A stretch of DNA of 64,000 bases from Circinella umbellata (taxonomy: Eukaryota; Mucoromycota; Mucoromycetes; Mucorales; Lichtheimiaceae). The notes under the pieces are model-generated. The model was not told the DNA's origin. It did not search any database and was given only the letters and a program-made list of their open reading frames with translations. Positions 22,965 through 34,835 of the stretch are shown here, in pieces. Position 1 is the stretch's first letter, and every line of letters starts with the position of its first letter. Where the stretch lies: the NCBI GenBank assembly GCA_025093555.1, contig JAIWNF010000012.1:372001-436000 (forward strand). The letters are read 5' to 3'. The position numbers and the translations under genes were made by a program.

Positions 22965-23407
22965 TGTTAAAGATAACCAGGATAATTGCTACATGTACTC
23001 GTGAATGTTATCTAAACCAGTAAGGGGCACACCTACAAGTAATTACAACATTTACAAGTAACTGCAACACTTGCAAGTAACTGTTACAAGTGGAAGTTAC
23101 TAATACTCAAGATTTCAGCCAATTATCAACTTAGGATAGATAGATAGAAATTAGTATAAATAAGACATCTTTCTTCCTCAATTAAATCTTTAGTTCTATC
23201 AAGTTTACAAAGCTCTACTAATTTATAATAAACTACTTAGTTCACTCACCATTATTTTATACTTTCACCCTTTAATCGGGATTGATTTATTTTTTTGGTT
23301 CTTGAATTAACCAAACTCTTTTATTTTTATAAGTTATTTATTTTAACTTATTCTTTTTCTTAAGTTATATACTTGGAATTATATTACTTTTTATTCATTT
23401 TTTAACA
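22965..23407 (+). repeat. possible solo LTR
   Basis: 443 bp starting TGTTAAAGATAACC and ending TTTTTTAACA, so the termini form the 7-base inverted pair TGTTAAA/TTTAACA typical of LTRs. Inside are a TATA-like AGTATAAATAAG at about 23152 and an AATAAA-like region near 23227. No flanking target duplication is seen (CCAAC versus TGATA) and no retrotransposon coding DNA adjoins it, so this is a candidate only. Confidence 0.35.
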
Positions 23408-24365
23408 TGATACGACCGAAATGTATCATTATATTATAACCTTATAAAGTATGATTGTGGTAGAGTTATTATTTGTGTATTATTTAGATAGTAACCAATG
23501 TAAGATTATTCTAGTACTATTATATTTAGTATATATTTGAACTATCTAAGATGAAGGATTGATATATACTATATAACAGAGATGACAGATAATTATTATT
23601 ATAGTGTTGATTTGCTTACTTAAAGCCTTAAATAAAGGAATTCCTACTCTTTCTTCTGTCTCTTTCTCAACATGTACTTATATAATATGTACCTCTATTG
23701 ATGATTGCTCCTCTTATATCTATAATATGTAATATATTTTTCTATTCTTTTTTTAATACCTTTAATATTTATATATTAGAGTAAAAAATCTATTTAAATG
23801 ATAACAAAATATTTATATATAAAAGCCAATCAATAACTTTATTTTTATCTTTTGCCCTAGCTATTATATAATATATATAATATATATATTATATAAGTTA
23901 TCTTTTATCTTCTTTTTAGTATTTTTCTTAGAAAAAGAATATAAAATACTAATTTTATAACTTTATTTAAAAAATAATAGTTTATGCTTATTCTTATTTT
24001 TTTATTAATAATGAAAGAGTGGTATAGTATATATAGTTACATTTATTAGTTCTTTCTTTTTTTTCAATTTAATATAATATAGTAGTTCTCTTGTTAAGGA
24101 ATATATAATTTTCTTAAGCTATAACTAATAATAATAGATTATTACTATTATTACTATTATTCTACTTTTATATCTTATAATGGTAGTAATGGACTTAATA
24201 TGTTGATCTATATAATAAGTAACTTTAGAGAAAAGAATAAAAGAAAAGTTTTACTATATATAACTAATTATATATAAAATGATAAATAATAAAATAATAA
24301 AATAACAACTTAAATATTATTTTTCGGTACTTGGGTGTTTTAAATACCTCCAAAATAAGAATTTC
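23408..24365. other. gene-free, very AT-rich DNA upstream of the tRNA
   Basis: Dominated by TA/AT runs (for example a 24-base TATA palindrome near 23865-23900) and ATT repeats near 24128-24165. No gene is seen. Confidence 0.4.
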
Positions 24366-24438
24366 GGGGGTATAACTCAGTGGCTAGAGTGGAAGATTGC
24401 AGATCTTCTGGTCCAGAGTTCGAATCTCTGTGCCCCCT
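24366..24438 (+). tRNA. tRNA-Cys (anticodon GCA)
   Basis: A full cloverleaf folds. The acceptor GGGGGTA pairs with TGCCCCC (one T-G pair), the D stem is ACTC/GAGT, and the anticodon stem GAAGA/TCTTC has loop TTGCAGA (anticodon GCA, reads UGC and UGU). The T arm is CAGAG-TTCGAAT-CTCTG and the discriminator base is T, which is typical of tRNA-Cys. Length is 73 nt without intron or encoded CCA. Internal promoter boxes are present (A box TATAACTCAGTGG, B box AGTTCGAATCT). Confidence 0.95.
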
Positions 24439-24475
24439 GAAATTGCAGCAGCTTTACTTAAAAGCTGTGAACACT

Positions 24476-24490
24476 TTTATTTTTTTAAAA
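24476..24490 (+). terminator. RNA polymerase III T-run terminator for tRNA-Cys
   Basis: A TTTTATTTTTTT run begins 38 bases after the tRNA 3' end and is the first long T-run downstream, as expected for Pol III termination. Confidence 0.6.
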
Positions 24491-24585
24491 AAATATTTTG
24501 CCTTTTTTTGTCGTAATTATTGATCGGTTATTTTTAATACCGATTATGCTTTTTTACTGCGGCTCTCTTTTTATTTATTCATTAT

Positions 24586-24676
24586 CATCCGCAGTAGTAT
24601 TACTATTATTATTATCATCATCATCCGCAGTAACAATATCATTATTATTTATTATTATTATTATCATCCGCAGTAG
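24586..24676 (+). repeat. three CATCCGCAGTAR repeats in ATT-rich DNA
   Basis: The 12-mer CATCCGCAGTAG/A occurs at 24586, 24622 and 24665, separated by (ATT)n stretches of variable length. The spacing differences (36 and 43 bp) fit slippage of the trinucleotide runs. Confidence 0.7.
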
Positions 24677-24754
24677 TTTAGAAAACATATAAATATAAGT
24701 TTATTTTATTAAATAAAAAGACATCTTTTATCTACCCTACATTTTATCTATTAC

Positions 24755-24864
24755 CTTTGTGGTCTTTTCCTGTGTGGTTATAATTACCTGTGTGGTTATA
24801 TTAGTCTTCGTGGTTACATTATCCGTCGTATTTACATTCTCTTTGTGGCTCTCTCTCCGTGGTT
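24755..24864 (+). repeat. short degenerate repeat, unit about 17 bp
   Basis: Seven successive units of the form YTKYGTGGTTATATTAY occur, with the GTGG core at 24759, 24774, 24792, 24810, 24825 (as GTCG), 24845 and 24859. Function unknown. Confidence 0.6.
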
Positions 24865-27800
24865 TTATTAATAAAAAATACGACATTTTTTTATTGGACA
24901 TAAAAATATTATTATTATTATAATATTATATACCATGTTTTTTTATTAGTAGTAGCCTGCTCAAACGCGGGAAGATATAATAGTAGCATTATTATTATTG
25001 TCTTATAGTATCTTTTGGATATAATTTTTACTCTTATAGCAAGATTAAATAAGGTATTCTTTCTTGCTAGTCTTTATTTTTATTATTATATAGCTGATCT
25101 TAATTGGTATATTCCAATTACTCTTTACGCATATATTCATAGAAACATAAATATACGTATAGCATAAAAATACTACAAGAGAAAAGATCAAACTAAAAAT
25201 ATACTATTTTACAAAAAAAACGAGCCATATTTAAATATCTAAGTATTATGTTTTATCATAACACACTATAGAAAAGCGGTAAACATAACAGACGTTTGTT
25301 CATCATAATTACAACCATCTCGCCGTAAATAATAAAAGTAAGCTTATTAATATACATGAGAGATTGTTACATATTTATATTAATAGATATATGAAGAACA
25401 TAACTATACGTATATCTGAGTTAGGATCCCATAATTTAATGATAAATATAGAAATAAAAATTATACATATATTGAAGTGAATATTTATTGATATTTTCTT
25501 GCTATTATTGTTTTTTATCATTAGCCTTGACTTTGGGGAGATATTCTCCTCGACAATAGAGTAAACAGTCAAATACTGTTTACTAAATAGAATTACAATA
25601 GTAGAAGCTGCAATTAAGTGAAAAATACAATGGAGACATATAAGCATTATTAAGTTCATATAAAATGAGCTACATGAGCAAATTGAATATGGTCAGTATA
25701 CTGAGTGTTAGAGTATGAAGAGTGACACATGGTCTTGAGATAAGCGAAAGGTATATAAAGTAAAATGAGAATAGCTAAGCAGAAGAGGGTTGTTGATTAA
25801 ACAACATGTAAGTAAACATACTAAAGTGTAGGATCCGTTAATAGAGAAAAATAATGGGGATAGAGTAGATGAATAAACTAAAAAATAAATAAATGACGAA
25901 ACTTTCCATTATTTTTATAAAGCATAAAAAAGTATTATGCGGCTTGAAATTATATGGCCGTATAAAGTATAGATAAAGAAAATGTTGAATGTTAGTAATA
26001 TAGGTAAGTATATCGAAATCTACAAATTATTAGTAAGAAAGGTGAATGGATAAAGACACTGTAGAGAATTTTAAAACAAAGAGCATTTTTACTACTGCTG
26101 AAATAAAGAAAAAAGCGGAGGGTGTGAAGAAAGACAGAAAGGTTAATATCAAATTTGAACAAAAGGCCTTTCTTTTCTTTTACCTTTAGCCAAATTAAGA
26201 AGTCGAGTAATCAAGCTATGTAAACAAATATATTTGAACAATGTAAAGCAGCCTAACCCGTCCAGAAAAGTTTGATCCACACAAACCATCTCAAAATAGT
26301 TCACAGATCCACTGTACTGTCACAACATAAAGCTATTGTTGCCCGTGAAAGAACTTTTTCATTTGAATCAAAGACAAAACAACACCAGTTAGCTTATTCT
26401 TTTTTAGGGACGCAGGTACACAAATTGTCTCTCTTTCCTCACTACTATGTTTACTTCAACTTTTTTTTCATTTTGCCATACTTCATGGGTTTTTATACAG
26501 CTGTATTAGTGTCGAATTCCTTTCTTTAAAACCGTTTTTTCCAACTTTGACTTCTTTACTTTACTATTCACATTATCTAGATTTTTTTTGAGTGCGAGAG
26601 AGCGATCTTATGTCAAATGTCGAGAATTATGAAGCCTTTTATTTATGAAAATTATTATATTTTTCTACATTGTATAAGCTAGCTGATAACCTCTTAGTTA
26701 TATTTAATGAGCAGTGTCTCCTTCTAAAACCCGTTTAAGAATTTATATGAAAGGAGCTAATAACCACACTGCTAGCAGAGTCCCTCATCCGTATGCTAAT
26801 AATTACTCAAATACCAGTAAAATTGGTCGCAAGGCTAGTTAGAGACTCTTAAATAGTATGGTGCTACTATGTTATTATTATTACTAAGAGCACGGGTTCT
26901 TTCTTACAGTTAGAAAAAAACAGATGCTGTATATCTATATCCATATCAAGCTGGGATCCGAGTGTTACAACCTATACTAATTGTGGTAGGAATGTAACAA
27001 AGATATGTTATAAATTATCTTGAAAAAAAAATAAGGAGAAAAGATTATTATTATAATAACAGAACTTTTTTCTAAAGTACGTATGATATAGCTCTCATTA
27101 TTCATACTTGCCTTCAAAAAAAGTATAGCGAGAGAAAGATGATACAAACATTCACCATCAGCTGCTAAGAATTGTAGCCTTTATTATTTATTTTGGTATG
27201 TATTTTTATTTATATTCGATAGAAGATATATATTGGTACTCTATGATTCTGAATAGAGTTTTACAGAAAGATCATCAGAAAATTAACAGTATACATGGTG
27301 TATAATTTAGAGGGTCACAAGTCGTCGTTTAAAAATAGAAAAGACAATGACAATGAAAGTGCCGTACTTTTTTATGTTCTCCATAACTATCAAAGAATCT
27401 CTTGGCTAAATTAGCCATTTCATTGACTTGCAATAATTTGTCGAATTACTTTATGTTTATTAAGGGTCATAACTAGATTATATTATTATTCATATGTAGC
27501 TAATAAACTTATCATATTCTCTTTATATTATCATTAGCGTTTTGATACATATATATACTAGCAGATAGTCGTCTTATTACTTTATATCAACGCAATAGTC
27601 AATATAATATAATGTCACATCTAGTTAATTTAACAATAGTAGAAGAAACAGACATAGTAAATAAATACCTTAGGAGCTCGTTATAATATCTTAAATAGTG
27701 AACTGAAAAAAAAGATCTTCTGGACAATGATGTGTTTATTACAACGATGTGATATCTCATTCCTTTTCTATACGTGGGTTAATACAGGGCTTAACTACTC

Positions 27801-30034
27801 TATATAAATAATGGATAATAGGTTCAGTTTCCGGACTAGTCATTATTATCAAAAGTTCTATTTAGTACTTGGTGGGCTGAAGTACATTGGGCTTAGCCGT
27901 GATACTCTCCATACTCTTAATTTAGAATTGAGGTTTATGTAATTATGGGGCATATCTTTACAATACAACTATATGCAACAACATATGCTTAAGGGGGCTA
28001 TGGTGTAATTTCTTTGTTACTTATAAGATCAGCGTAATAGACGAATAAAAAGCCGACTATTAGTTTGCGGCGTATTTTTTGATCTTCCTTTTTTTTTATT
28101 TTTTTTATTTATTTTTTTATTTCAACTTTTGAGACTAAATAGATCCAAGTGCATCTGAGAGTGTGTACAATGCAACACCAAGTAGGACAACGTGCTTTTA
28201 AGTTAAGTATGAACTTTTTATGAAATAAACAGGCCCCTAATTCTAGTTACCCCATCTTTGAGTGATATATTAACCAAATAGCAAATAATTTATTGGCTAC
28301 AACGAGAAGGATTGACCTAAGACCATTTGTTCTGGTGATTTACATAGAGTTTCCTCTTTGTCCCTCCACCCTAACCGAGAATAGTGTGCATATTCACAAA
28401 AAGAAATCTCATATTTAGCAGAATTCATTCATTTTGTCAACGCACTAGAGACAGAGACTCACTCTGACCGTGTCAGAAACTATATTATAAAAAAAAATCT
28501 AAACATGCAACCGATTTTTTTTCTCCATACCTATATAAAATAAATTTTGTCAGTGCAACAATGAATCAAATTTCATCACATTTATGCCGCGTGGTGTACA
28601 CTCCTTTTTGGGCATTATTTGAATGTCCTGACTAATAATGAATAATAATCCCAGTATGGTCCTATCATCAATTAAATTTGACTATGTTGCCATTATTAGA
28701 ACCACAACACCAAGTATCTCGAGTTATTCTACCTCGTACAGTGTATTCTGAAATTATTTGTTTGGTATAATACTGTTCTGAAATGCACTAATGCTTCTTA
28801 TTTCTTAATACCATTAGGTACATACGTATCCATTTTTTCCCTTTGCTCTCTTTCTTAAAAAGGGCCTTAATATAATATGTATGTTGTTGTGGGGGAAATA
28901 AGTGCTTTATTAATTAGCTAGTAAAATAATTGATTGTTTTTATATATGTCTATAGCATAAGTGTGAGTAGATGTAATATTGTCCTTTATATTTCGGGGTA
29001 TTCTTCGTTAAGAAAATTATTAGTTATATAGTATTATTCATTCTTTGATTATGCTATATCATATTCGTTATTTATTTAGTTTATAAAAGTTTTCAATTCA
29101 ACGGGAAAAAATAATTTACAATATAATTATATCGATTCTACGAAACAGTTTTTTCTTGTTTCTATCCAAGATAAATATTATTGATGATAGATGTTTTGAC
29201 AGCTGGTAATCTTTATACCGAGATATTGATGTTTTATCATGTGAACGACAAAACAAAAACATCTTCTATACAGAAAAACATCATAATAATAAACCCAAGC
29301 GGAAAGAAAAAGAAATGCTCGACACATTCCATTAAATTCTTCCCATATAAATGATAACATATGCGTCAAGATAAAGGACAAGTTTAGCTAGAAAAACCAA
29401 AAAAAAGTTAATTATTAACAAATAAGAGTTTGATTTACGTGATGTTATCCATTCTCTTTTTTTTTAGCTCCTGAACAGTACCTCCCCCCCCAAGAAAATA
29501 AAATAATATAATATATTCTCTATTGATCATCATAATAATATTCAGTTTATATCATAGCACTTTAACAATATAAACGATATTAAACGAGAGGAAGAATTTT
29601 TATATAACTGTTTCTCACTCTTATTATATCATAATTATTATAAGTTAGAATATATTTACATACATGAGAAAGAGAAAGAAAGAAGGTAAAGAATGCTGTA
29701 CAGAGCGTTATGGAAATTCATCTTTGAACCAAAAGTTTTTCTTTGTTTTTCGTTCCTTCATTGAACCTCCCCCAACCTTCACCTCCTTTCAACGTCTTCG
29801 CACCCCCTTTCCCCCCAAATAATCCTCTTTTCTCATTTTTTCTCTTATTTAGTACCCACGCACATCCTATTCACTAATATAGCACTTTATAAGAACTCAA
29901 AAATCTGGGACCATGTTCTTTTTTTGGAGTTGTTATGAGCCCAAAGAAAAAAAAATCCCATCTTTAATTACTTTCTTTTTTTTTTCCCTCAGCCCCTCTC
30001 TTTTAGGTCAACTTTTATATAAATATTTTCTCTC
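24865..30034. other. 5-kb gene-free region
   Basis: AT-rich DNA with no reading frame that shows homology, codon regularity or splice-linked exons that I can recognise. The last ~350 bases (29690-30034) are strongly pyrimidine-rich on the + strand and serve as the promoter and leader of the HSF-type gene. It includes CCCCT elements (for example in CAGCCCCTCTC at about 29989), which resemble fungal stress-response elements; that reading is inference. Confidence 0.45.
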
Positions 30035-31540
30035 ATGGAACGTCGCGAGAAATGTGGTACATCCATCATGGGTATGGAGGAAGGGCTTTTGGGAATGTTT
30101 ACAGTGCAACCTATGAATACACCCGCTTTTATTACCAAACTATATAAGTAAAGTCATTTTTTTTTTATATTTTATACAATTGCGAATCTCTTCCAGACAG
30201 GGGAATTAATAATAATATTTTTTTTCCTCCCAAAAAATATATTAGAATGGTAGACGATTCAATTGAAGATTGTATTATTTGGTCAAGCAAAGGAGATCAT
30301 TTTATAGTTATTTCACCTAATAATTTTTCAAAAACCGTATTACCGCGATATTTTAAGCATAGTAACTGGACAAGTTTCGTTAGACAATTGAATAGTACGT
30401 ATTTCCCCAATGTGCATCACTTTCTACTATATACTTTTTTTTTTTCGTTATCACTGTTCAACTATAATAATGCTTAAAAAAAGCAAGGGAACTACCTAAT
30501 TGTACCCTTAATAAATATGATTAGTGTATGGATTTCATAAAGTTAATGAATACCGTGATCAAATGGATCAAGATATTTGGAGTTTTAAACATAATTTCTT
30601 TTATCGAGGAGGTAAACATACGTTGCATTTGATTAGACGTAAACGTGTTTCCAATACTAGTAATGATACATCTTCAACATCAATGGTGAAAAATACACCG
30701 TTACCAGAAGTTGAGGAGGATGGTAATAGTTCTGAGAGCCAAAGTCCTACGGAACCTATGTCAATAGAAATACAATCAAAGTTGCAAAGGATTGAAGCAG
30801 CGATGTCAAATACACAAAATCAATTTAATATGATGGAGACTGAATTAAATAAATTACGTTACATATTTCAAGAACAACAAAAGGTAAATAATCTTTCATG
30901 ACTTCCCCATGACCCTTTTTTCTTTTTTTCTTCTCTAACTAATTGTACTAATATATATATATATATATATATACATATAGCTATCTTTACTTGTCATGGA
31001 AACGCTCAATAAAGCTAGTTTAGACAAGAATAACAACATCAACAGTGCAGCTGATGGTAAAAAAAATGAAGAAGTTGATGATGGCGGAGAAAAAGTAGCA
31101 GTTAGAAATGATAAAAAGCCAGGTGAGATATTATCCTTTAACTTTTTTTTTTTTTTGGCATTTACATTTATTTGTTTGTTCATTCTTTTTCTACTTCTTG
31201 CTGGACATTAGAAAATACGTTTGAACATGATAGAGTCTTTATTACCACTGGCATCAATGTTACGTCCGATAACAGTGATGCCGTTGCCAAGGATACAAAT
31301 AACCGAGCGACAAACACCATAGCAACGGCACCTATTACAACGATGACTAATACTCCCAATACTACCACACCAACACATCAGTGTAATAATATTTTATATG
31401 ATCCAGTATGGGATTGTATGAAATGTGGCTGTTCTCAACAACAACAACAACAAAGAAATTCAACAGCAGAATTGGAGCAGAAAGGAGCATCATCATTTTT
31501 TTTACAAGAAGCTAAATATAAATCACCATCATCCCCATAA
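30035..31540 (+). CDS. HSF-family transcription factor
   Basis: Five exons: 30035-30147, 30246-30394, 30525-30883, 30981-31122, 31212-31540; 363 residues. The heat-shock-factor winged-helix DNA-binding domain spans about residues 29-128: PAFITKLYKMVDDS, FIVISPNNFSKTVLPRYFKH, WTSFVRQLNMYGFHKV, IWSFKHNFFYRGGKH. A Met codon is split at the QLN|MYGFHKV junction, which fixes intron 2. A heptad-like segment (residues about 166-225, LQRIEAAMSNTQNQFNMMETELNKL) is the expected trimerisation coiled coil. The C-terminus is Thr/Asn/Gln-rich with a CMKCGC motif and a Q6 run. It should bind HSE-type sites in the nucleus. It could be an HSF1, Sfl1 or Mga1-type paralogue; the domain alone does not decide. 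The start at 30035 is the first ATG in frame with the domain. Confidence 0.9.
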
Positions 31541-32196
31541 TAATCTCTTTTTAAAATATACCATGAAACGACAGAATTCTTCTATTATATGTACAAAGAA
31601 GCATAGAAAAAAGGAGAAGAAGGAATAAAAAACAAAACAAAACAAAAAACAAAACAACAAAAACAAAAGCAAGTGAACCACTTTACATTTTTTATGCATA
31701 CAACCCCTCCTAACAACAACAATAATGATAATAATACTGATACTAGGGATAATATAACAATAATAACAATAATAACGATAATAACGATAACAATAACAAT
31801 AACACTGTTAATATTAATAATTATGAAGAGAGAAAGAAAAATATAATAAAATAATATAGCAACTTTAGGACTTGTTTTTTATACAAACAAAAAATAGATT
31901 CTCCTTTTCTTTCCCTTTCCTTATCAAGGGACCACTTTTCAACAATAACAATGATTGATTTACGTATCCACTTTTGGGCGTATTTTTATGATGTTTTTTT
32001 TTATTTATAGTTCAATTGTGACCTAAAACGCGAAAAATTATTATTATTATTTCTGATATCCACACGGTAAAAAAAAACCTTTTTACTTTTTTTAGATTCA
32101 GAACAATATATGTTATTAGGAAAAAAAAATGCAAAATATTATTTTAGTTTGTTGAAGAAAAAATTAAAAGTTGATAAGAACGAGATTTATACATGA

Positions 32197-32231
<35 letters not shown>

Positions 32232-32386
32232 TTGTTGGTTTAAGTTTGAAGAAAAGAACAAGGGTTATATATATAATATATGTATACGTGTTTTCTTTGT
32301 TTTTGTATGTTTCGAGTGAGTGTGTATATGTGTATCAAGAAGTCAAAAGAAAAAAGAAAGATAGGAAAAGAGGGAGGGGGGGGGTA
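31541..32386. other. intergenic, convergent gene ends
   Basis: It lies between the 3' ends of the HSF-type gene (+) and the nucleotide-sugar transporter (-). It contains A-rich AACAA/ACAAA repeats (31630-31670), (AATAAC)n repeats (31720-31805) and a (TA)n run (32201-32225). No gene is seen; this is probably 3' UTR and polyadenylation DNA of both neighbours. Confidence 0.6.
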
Positions 32387-33745
32387 TTACAAGCCATAAA
32401 GATAAGTGGCATAAATGACAAAAGTGGCACCAAGTACAAAAGTACCAGTAATAGAGAAACCAAATAAGAATACACTTAGTAAACTAGATAAAATGATACT
32501 AATGCTTGTGGCAAAGCCCTTGAGAATATTATCAGCATATTTGACAACCAAAGCCACAATCAATCCACCAAATGCTTGAATGCCAATAACACACCATGTT
32601 AAAGCATTATAATTTACAAAGAAACCTCTTTCTGCAATGGTTGCTCCATCTTGTAATAAAACAACAAAAATCATACCCAACAATACTGAAAAGAATGACA
32701 TTTGAATATTACGGACCCATAATTGTGCTGGTGCATAATCCTCTTGAAAAGGTTCTTCTACGACCATCACTTTGCCTTCAATATCTGTTTCTCCTTCAAC
32801 ATGGGTACTGACTGGTTTGGATGGTGCTTTCAAAATCTTTTCAAAATAAACACCTGCTAATCCAGATAAAACACATGCCATTAATACAGCAAAGAAACCT
32901 TGAGCATTAGATTGATTACCAAGTGATGTATCATCTGTTGTAACTGAAGATGCCACGGGTTGAGATGAGGTTGTAAAATAACTGAAAATTCCTGTCAATG
33001 AAACAGCATCCTTTGGCATAACAACTAATGCAATACCAATAGTTAATATTCCAAGTGCAATCCATTTAAGTCGTGATAATGGTTTATGAAGAATCACCAC
33101 ACTGAAAAATGCTGTGGTCAAAATTTTAAGTTGATAAGTCACTTGAAAAGTAGCTGCATCAAGATTTGTTGCTGCAACATATTGTAAATTATTCTATAAT
33201 AAAAATTGTTTAAGTTATCATGGGAACTACTCTTGATTTCTTTATCTTTCATTTGTACTATATTCATATTAAAAAAAATGATTTTTACCTGTATTAAGTA
33301 AAGTACAGCAGGAAAAGCCAATTTACTTGCTTCTCGCCATTTAGTAAATAATTCATATTGTAAGAATGAGCCAAGTCGAGAAATGGAACGTCGGTGAAGT
33401 GGTGGAACTGAATATAATACACCAAGACAAACAAGTGTCTTTATTACTTCACTCATGATGACTGCTGTAGAAGCGAGGTACCGTTCGTCTTCAGGTACAC
33501 TTGCTCGTGTATATCGCATAACTAAGATTAACGCACTATTTTGCACCACCAAAATAAGTAGTGAAAGGTATTTTAGTGGTATTCCCCAAACTATGCTCGA
33601 GGCTGCTACTATGGTTTATTTAAAAAAAAGTGAGAGAGATCAGTTTCTCTTTTTTTATTTTTTGTACACGTTTTAATAAATGTTTCATTTTCCATTTCCT
33701 TTTTTTTTTTTTCAAAAAACCAAGAAAAGACAATTATTTACCCAT
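32387..33745 (-). CDS. UDP-galactose/UDP-GlcNAc-type nucleotide-sugar transporter
   Basis: Three coding exons read leftward: 33745-33742 (only ATGG), 33605-33289 and 33193-32387; 375 residues. The first exon supplies ATG plus one base; after splicing the frame reads MAASSIVWGIPLKYLSLLIL. This 4-base exon is inferred, because the second exon has no in-frame ATG before its upstream stop. Family features of SLC35A transporters are clear: VQNSALILVMRYTR in the first helices, NNLQYVAATNLDAATFQVTYQLKILTTA, and the C-terminal FGGLIVALVVKYADNILKGF with SIILSSLLSVFLFGF. About ten transmembrane segments are expected. It should exchange UDP-sugar for UMP across the Golgi membrane to feed glycosylation. 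Which sugar it carries cannot be read from the sequence. Confidence 0.92.
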
Positions 33746-34835
33746 CTTGTAATGTAAAAATGAATATTAAAATATTTTAATAAGAAAGAATAACCAAAAA
33801 AAAAAAAGAGAAAAAGGAATAAAGAGGTTCGAGAGTCTGCTGGGTATGGTTTTTGTCGGTCTCTCTAAAATATAATGGATCCTCTTCGGGCGCTTAGGTT
33901 TGCTGAGCCTTTTTTGGTGTTGTTTTTAAAACAACTATTTTTACTTTTTTTTTTTTCAAGGTTACCTAGAACCCATTGAGCAAAGCCTTGTTTTAAAAAA
34001 AAAAGCCCACATTTTCTGTACTTATAAATCAAGGGTAAAATTGTTTTTATATGGTCCGATTCATCTTCTTTATCGTTATCATTATATTATAAAACTTTTT
34101 TTCTTTAACAAAGTTTATTATTAAAAATAGCTTTTTTTTTTAAAAAAAAAGTTCTTTATTCTTTTTACATGTAGGCTCGTGTGTACAATATCATTCCCCG
34201 CAAAAAAAAAGTTGGTCATTTCTAAAATAGGTAAAGCATTAAAAATAAAACCATCACGGAAAAAGGTCTTTTTTTTTTTTATACCTCGTTTTGTTTCAAA
34301 AGAAAAAACCATATGGAACATCTTTTTAAGAAAATAAGCATAATATATACGTATTATTATAAAAATACAGAATTCTATATTAGAATAATGAATAACGGGG
34401 TTTACGGAACTGAACGGCTTTATTTTCCTTTTAGGGTAAAAAACCTTGACGAGATAAAAAATGACAGGATAGTTTATTACAAGGTTATATCCAGATGATA
34501 AGTATATTAATTTAAAGAGACACTTTTATTGATGATATCTTTTTTAATGTGAGTTAATGTAAATATTGAAAGCTACACTCTTTATCTTTTTCCTAAAGTG
34601 ACCTTTTCATGTTCAAACCAATCTTAATAAATAAATAAAATATGAATGATCTAACCCGTTTCAGATAACATTGAGATGTCATATATTATAGCGCCTTGTT
34701 TAATTTTATGATTTAGTAGATCATAGGTTTATAATAATAACTTTTATTTTATTTTATGAACAATTCTTTCTATAGAATTTTTTTTTAAAAAAAGACCAAT
34801 GGTAATAATAATAACAGTAAAGATGAAAAAAAAAT
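33746..34835. other. intergenic: transporter promoter and PRS 3' region
   Basis: Both neighbours are on the minus strand, so this 1.1-kb interval holds the promoter and leader of the transporter and the 3' end of the pyrophosphokinase gene. It is marked by long T and A runs (for example near 33690-33712, 34130-34150, 34265-34280). No gene or RNA structure is supported. Confidence 0.5.

Noticed and set aside
31720..31810. AATAAC-type repeats considered as a CRISPR-like or satellite array
   Set aside because: This is a simple microsatellite in a 3' UTR with no spacer structure. No CRISPR array is seen in the window, nor would one be expected in a eukaryote.
33820..33930. Possible small RNA gene (less AT-rich block ending in a T-run)
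   Set aside because: No tRNA, 5S, U6 or other fold could be made, and it lies in the expected promoter/leader of the transporter gene.
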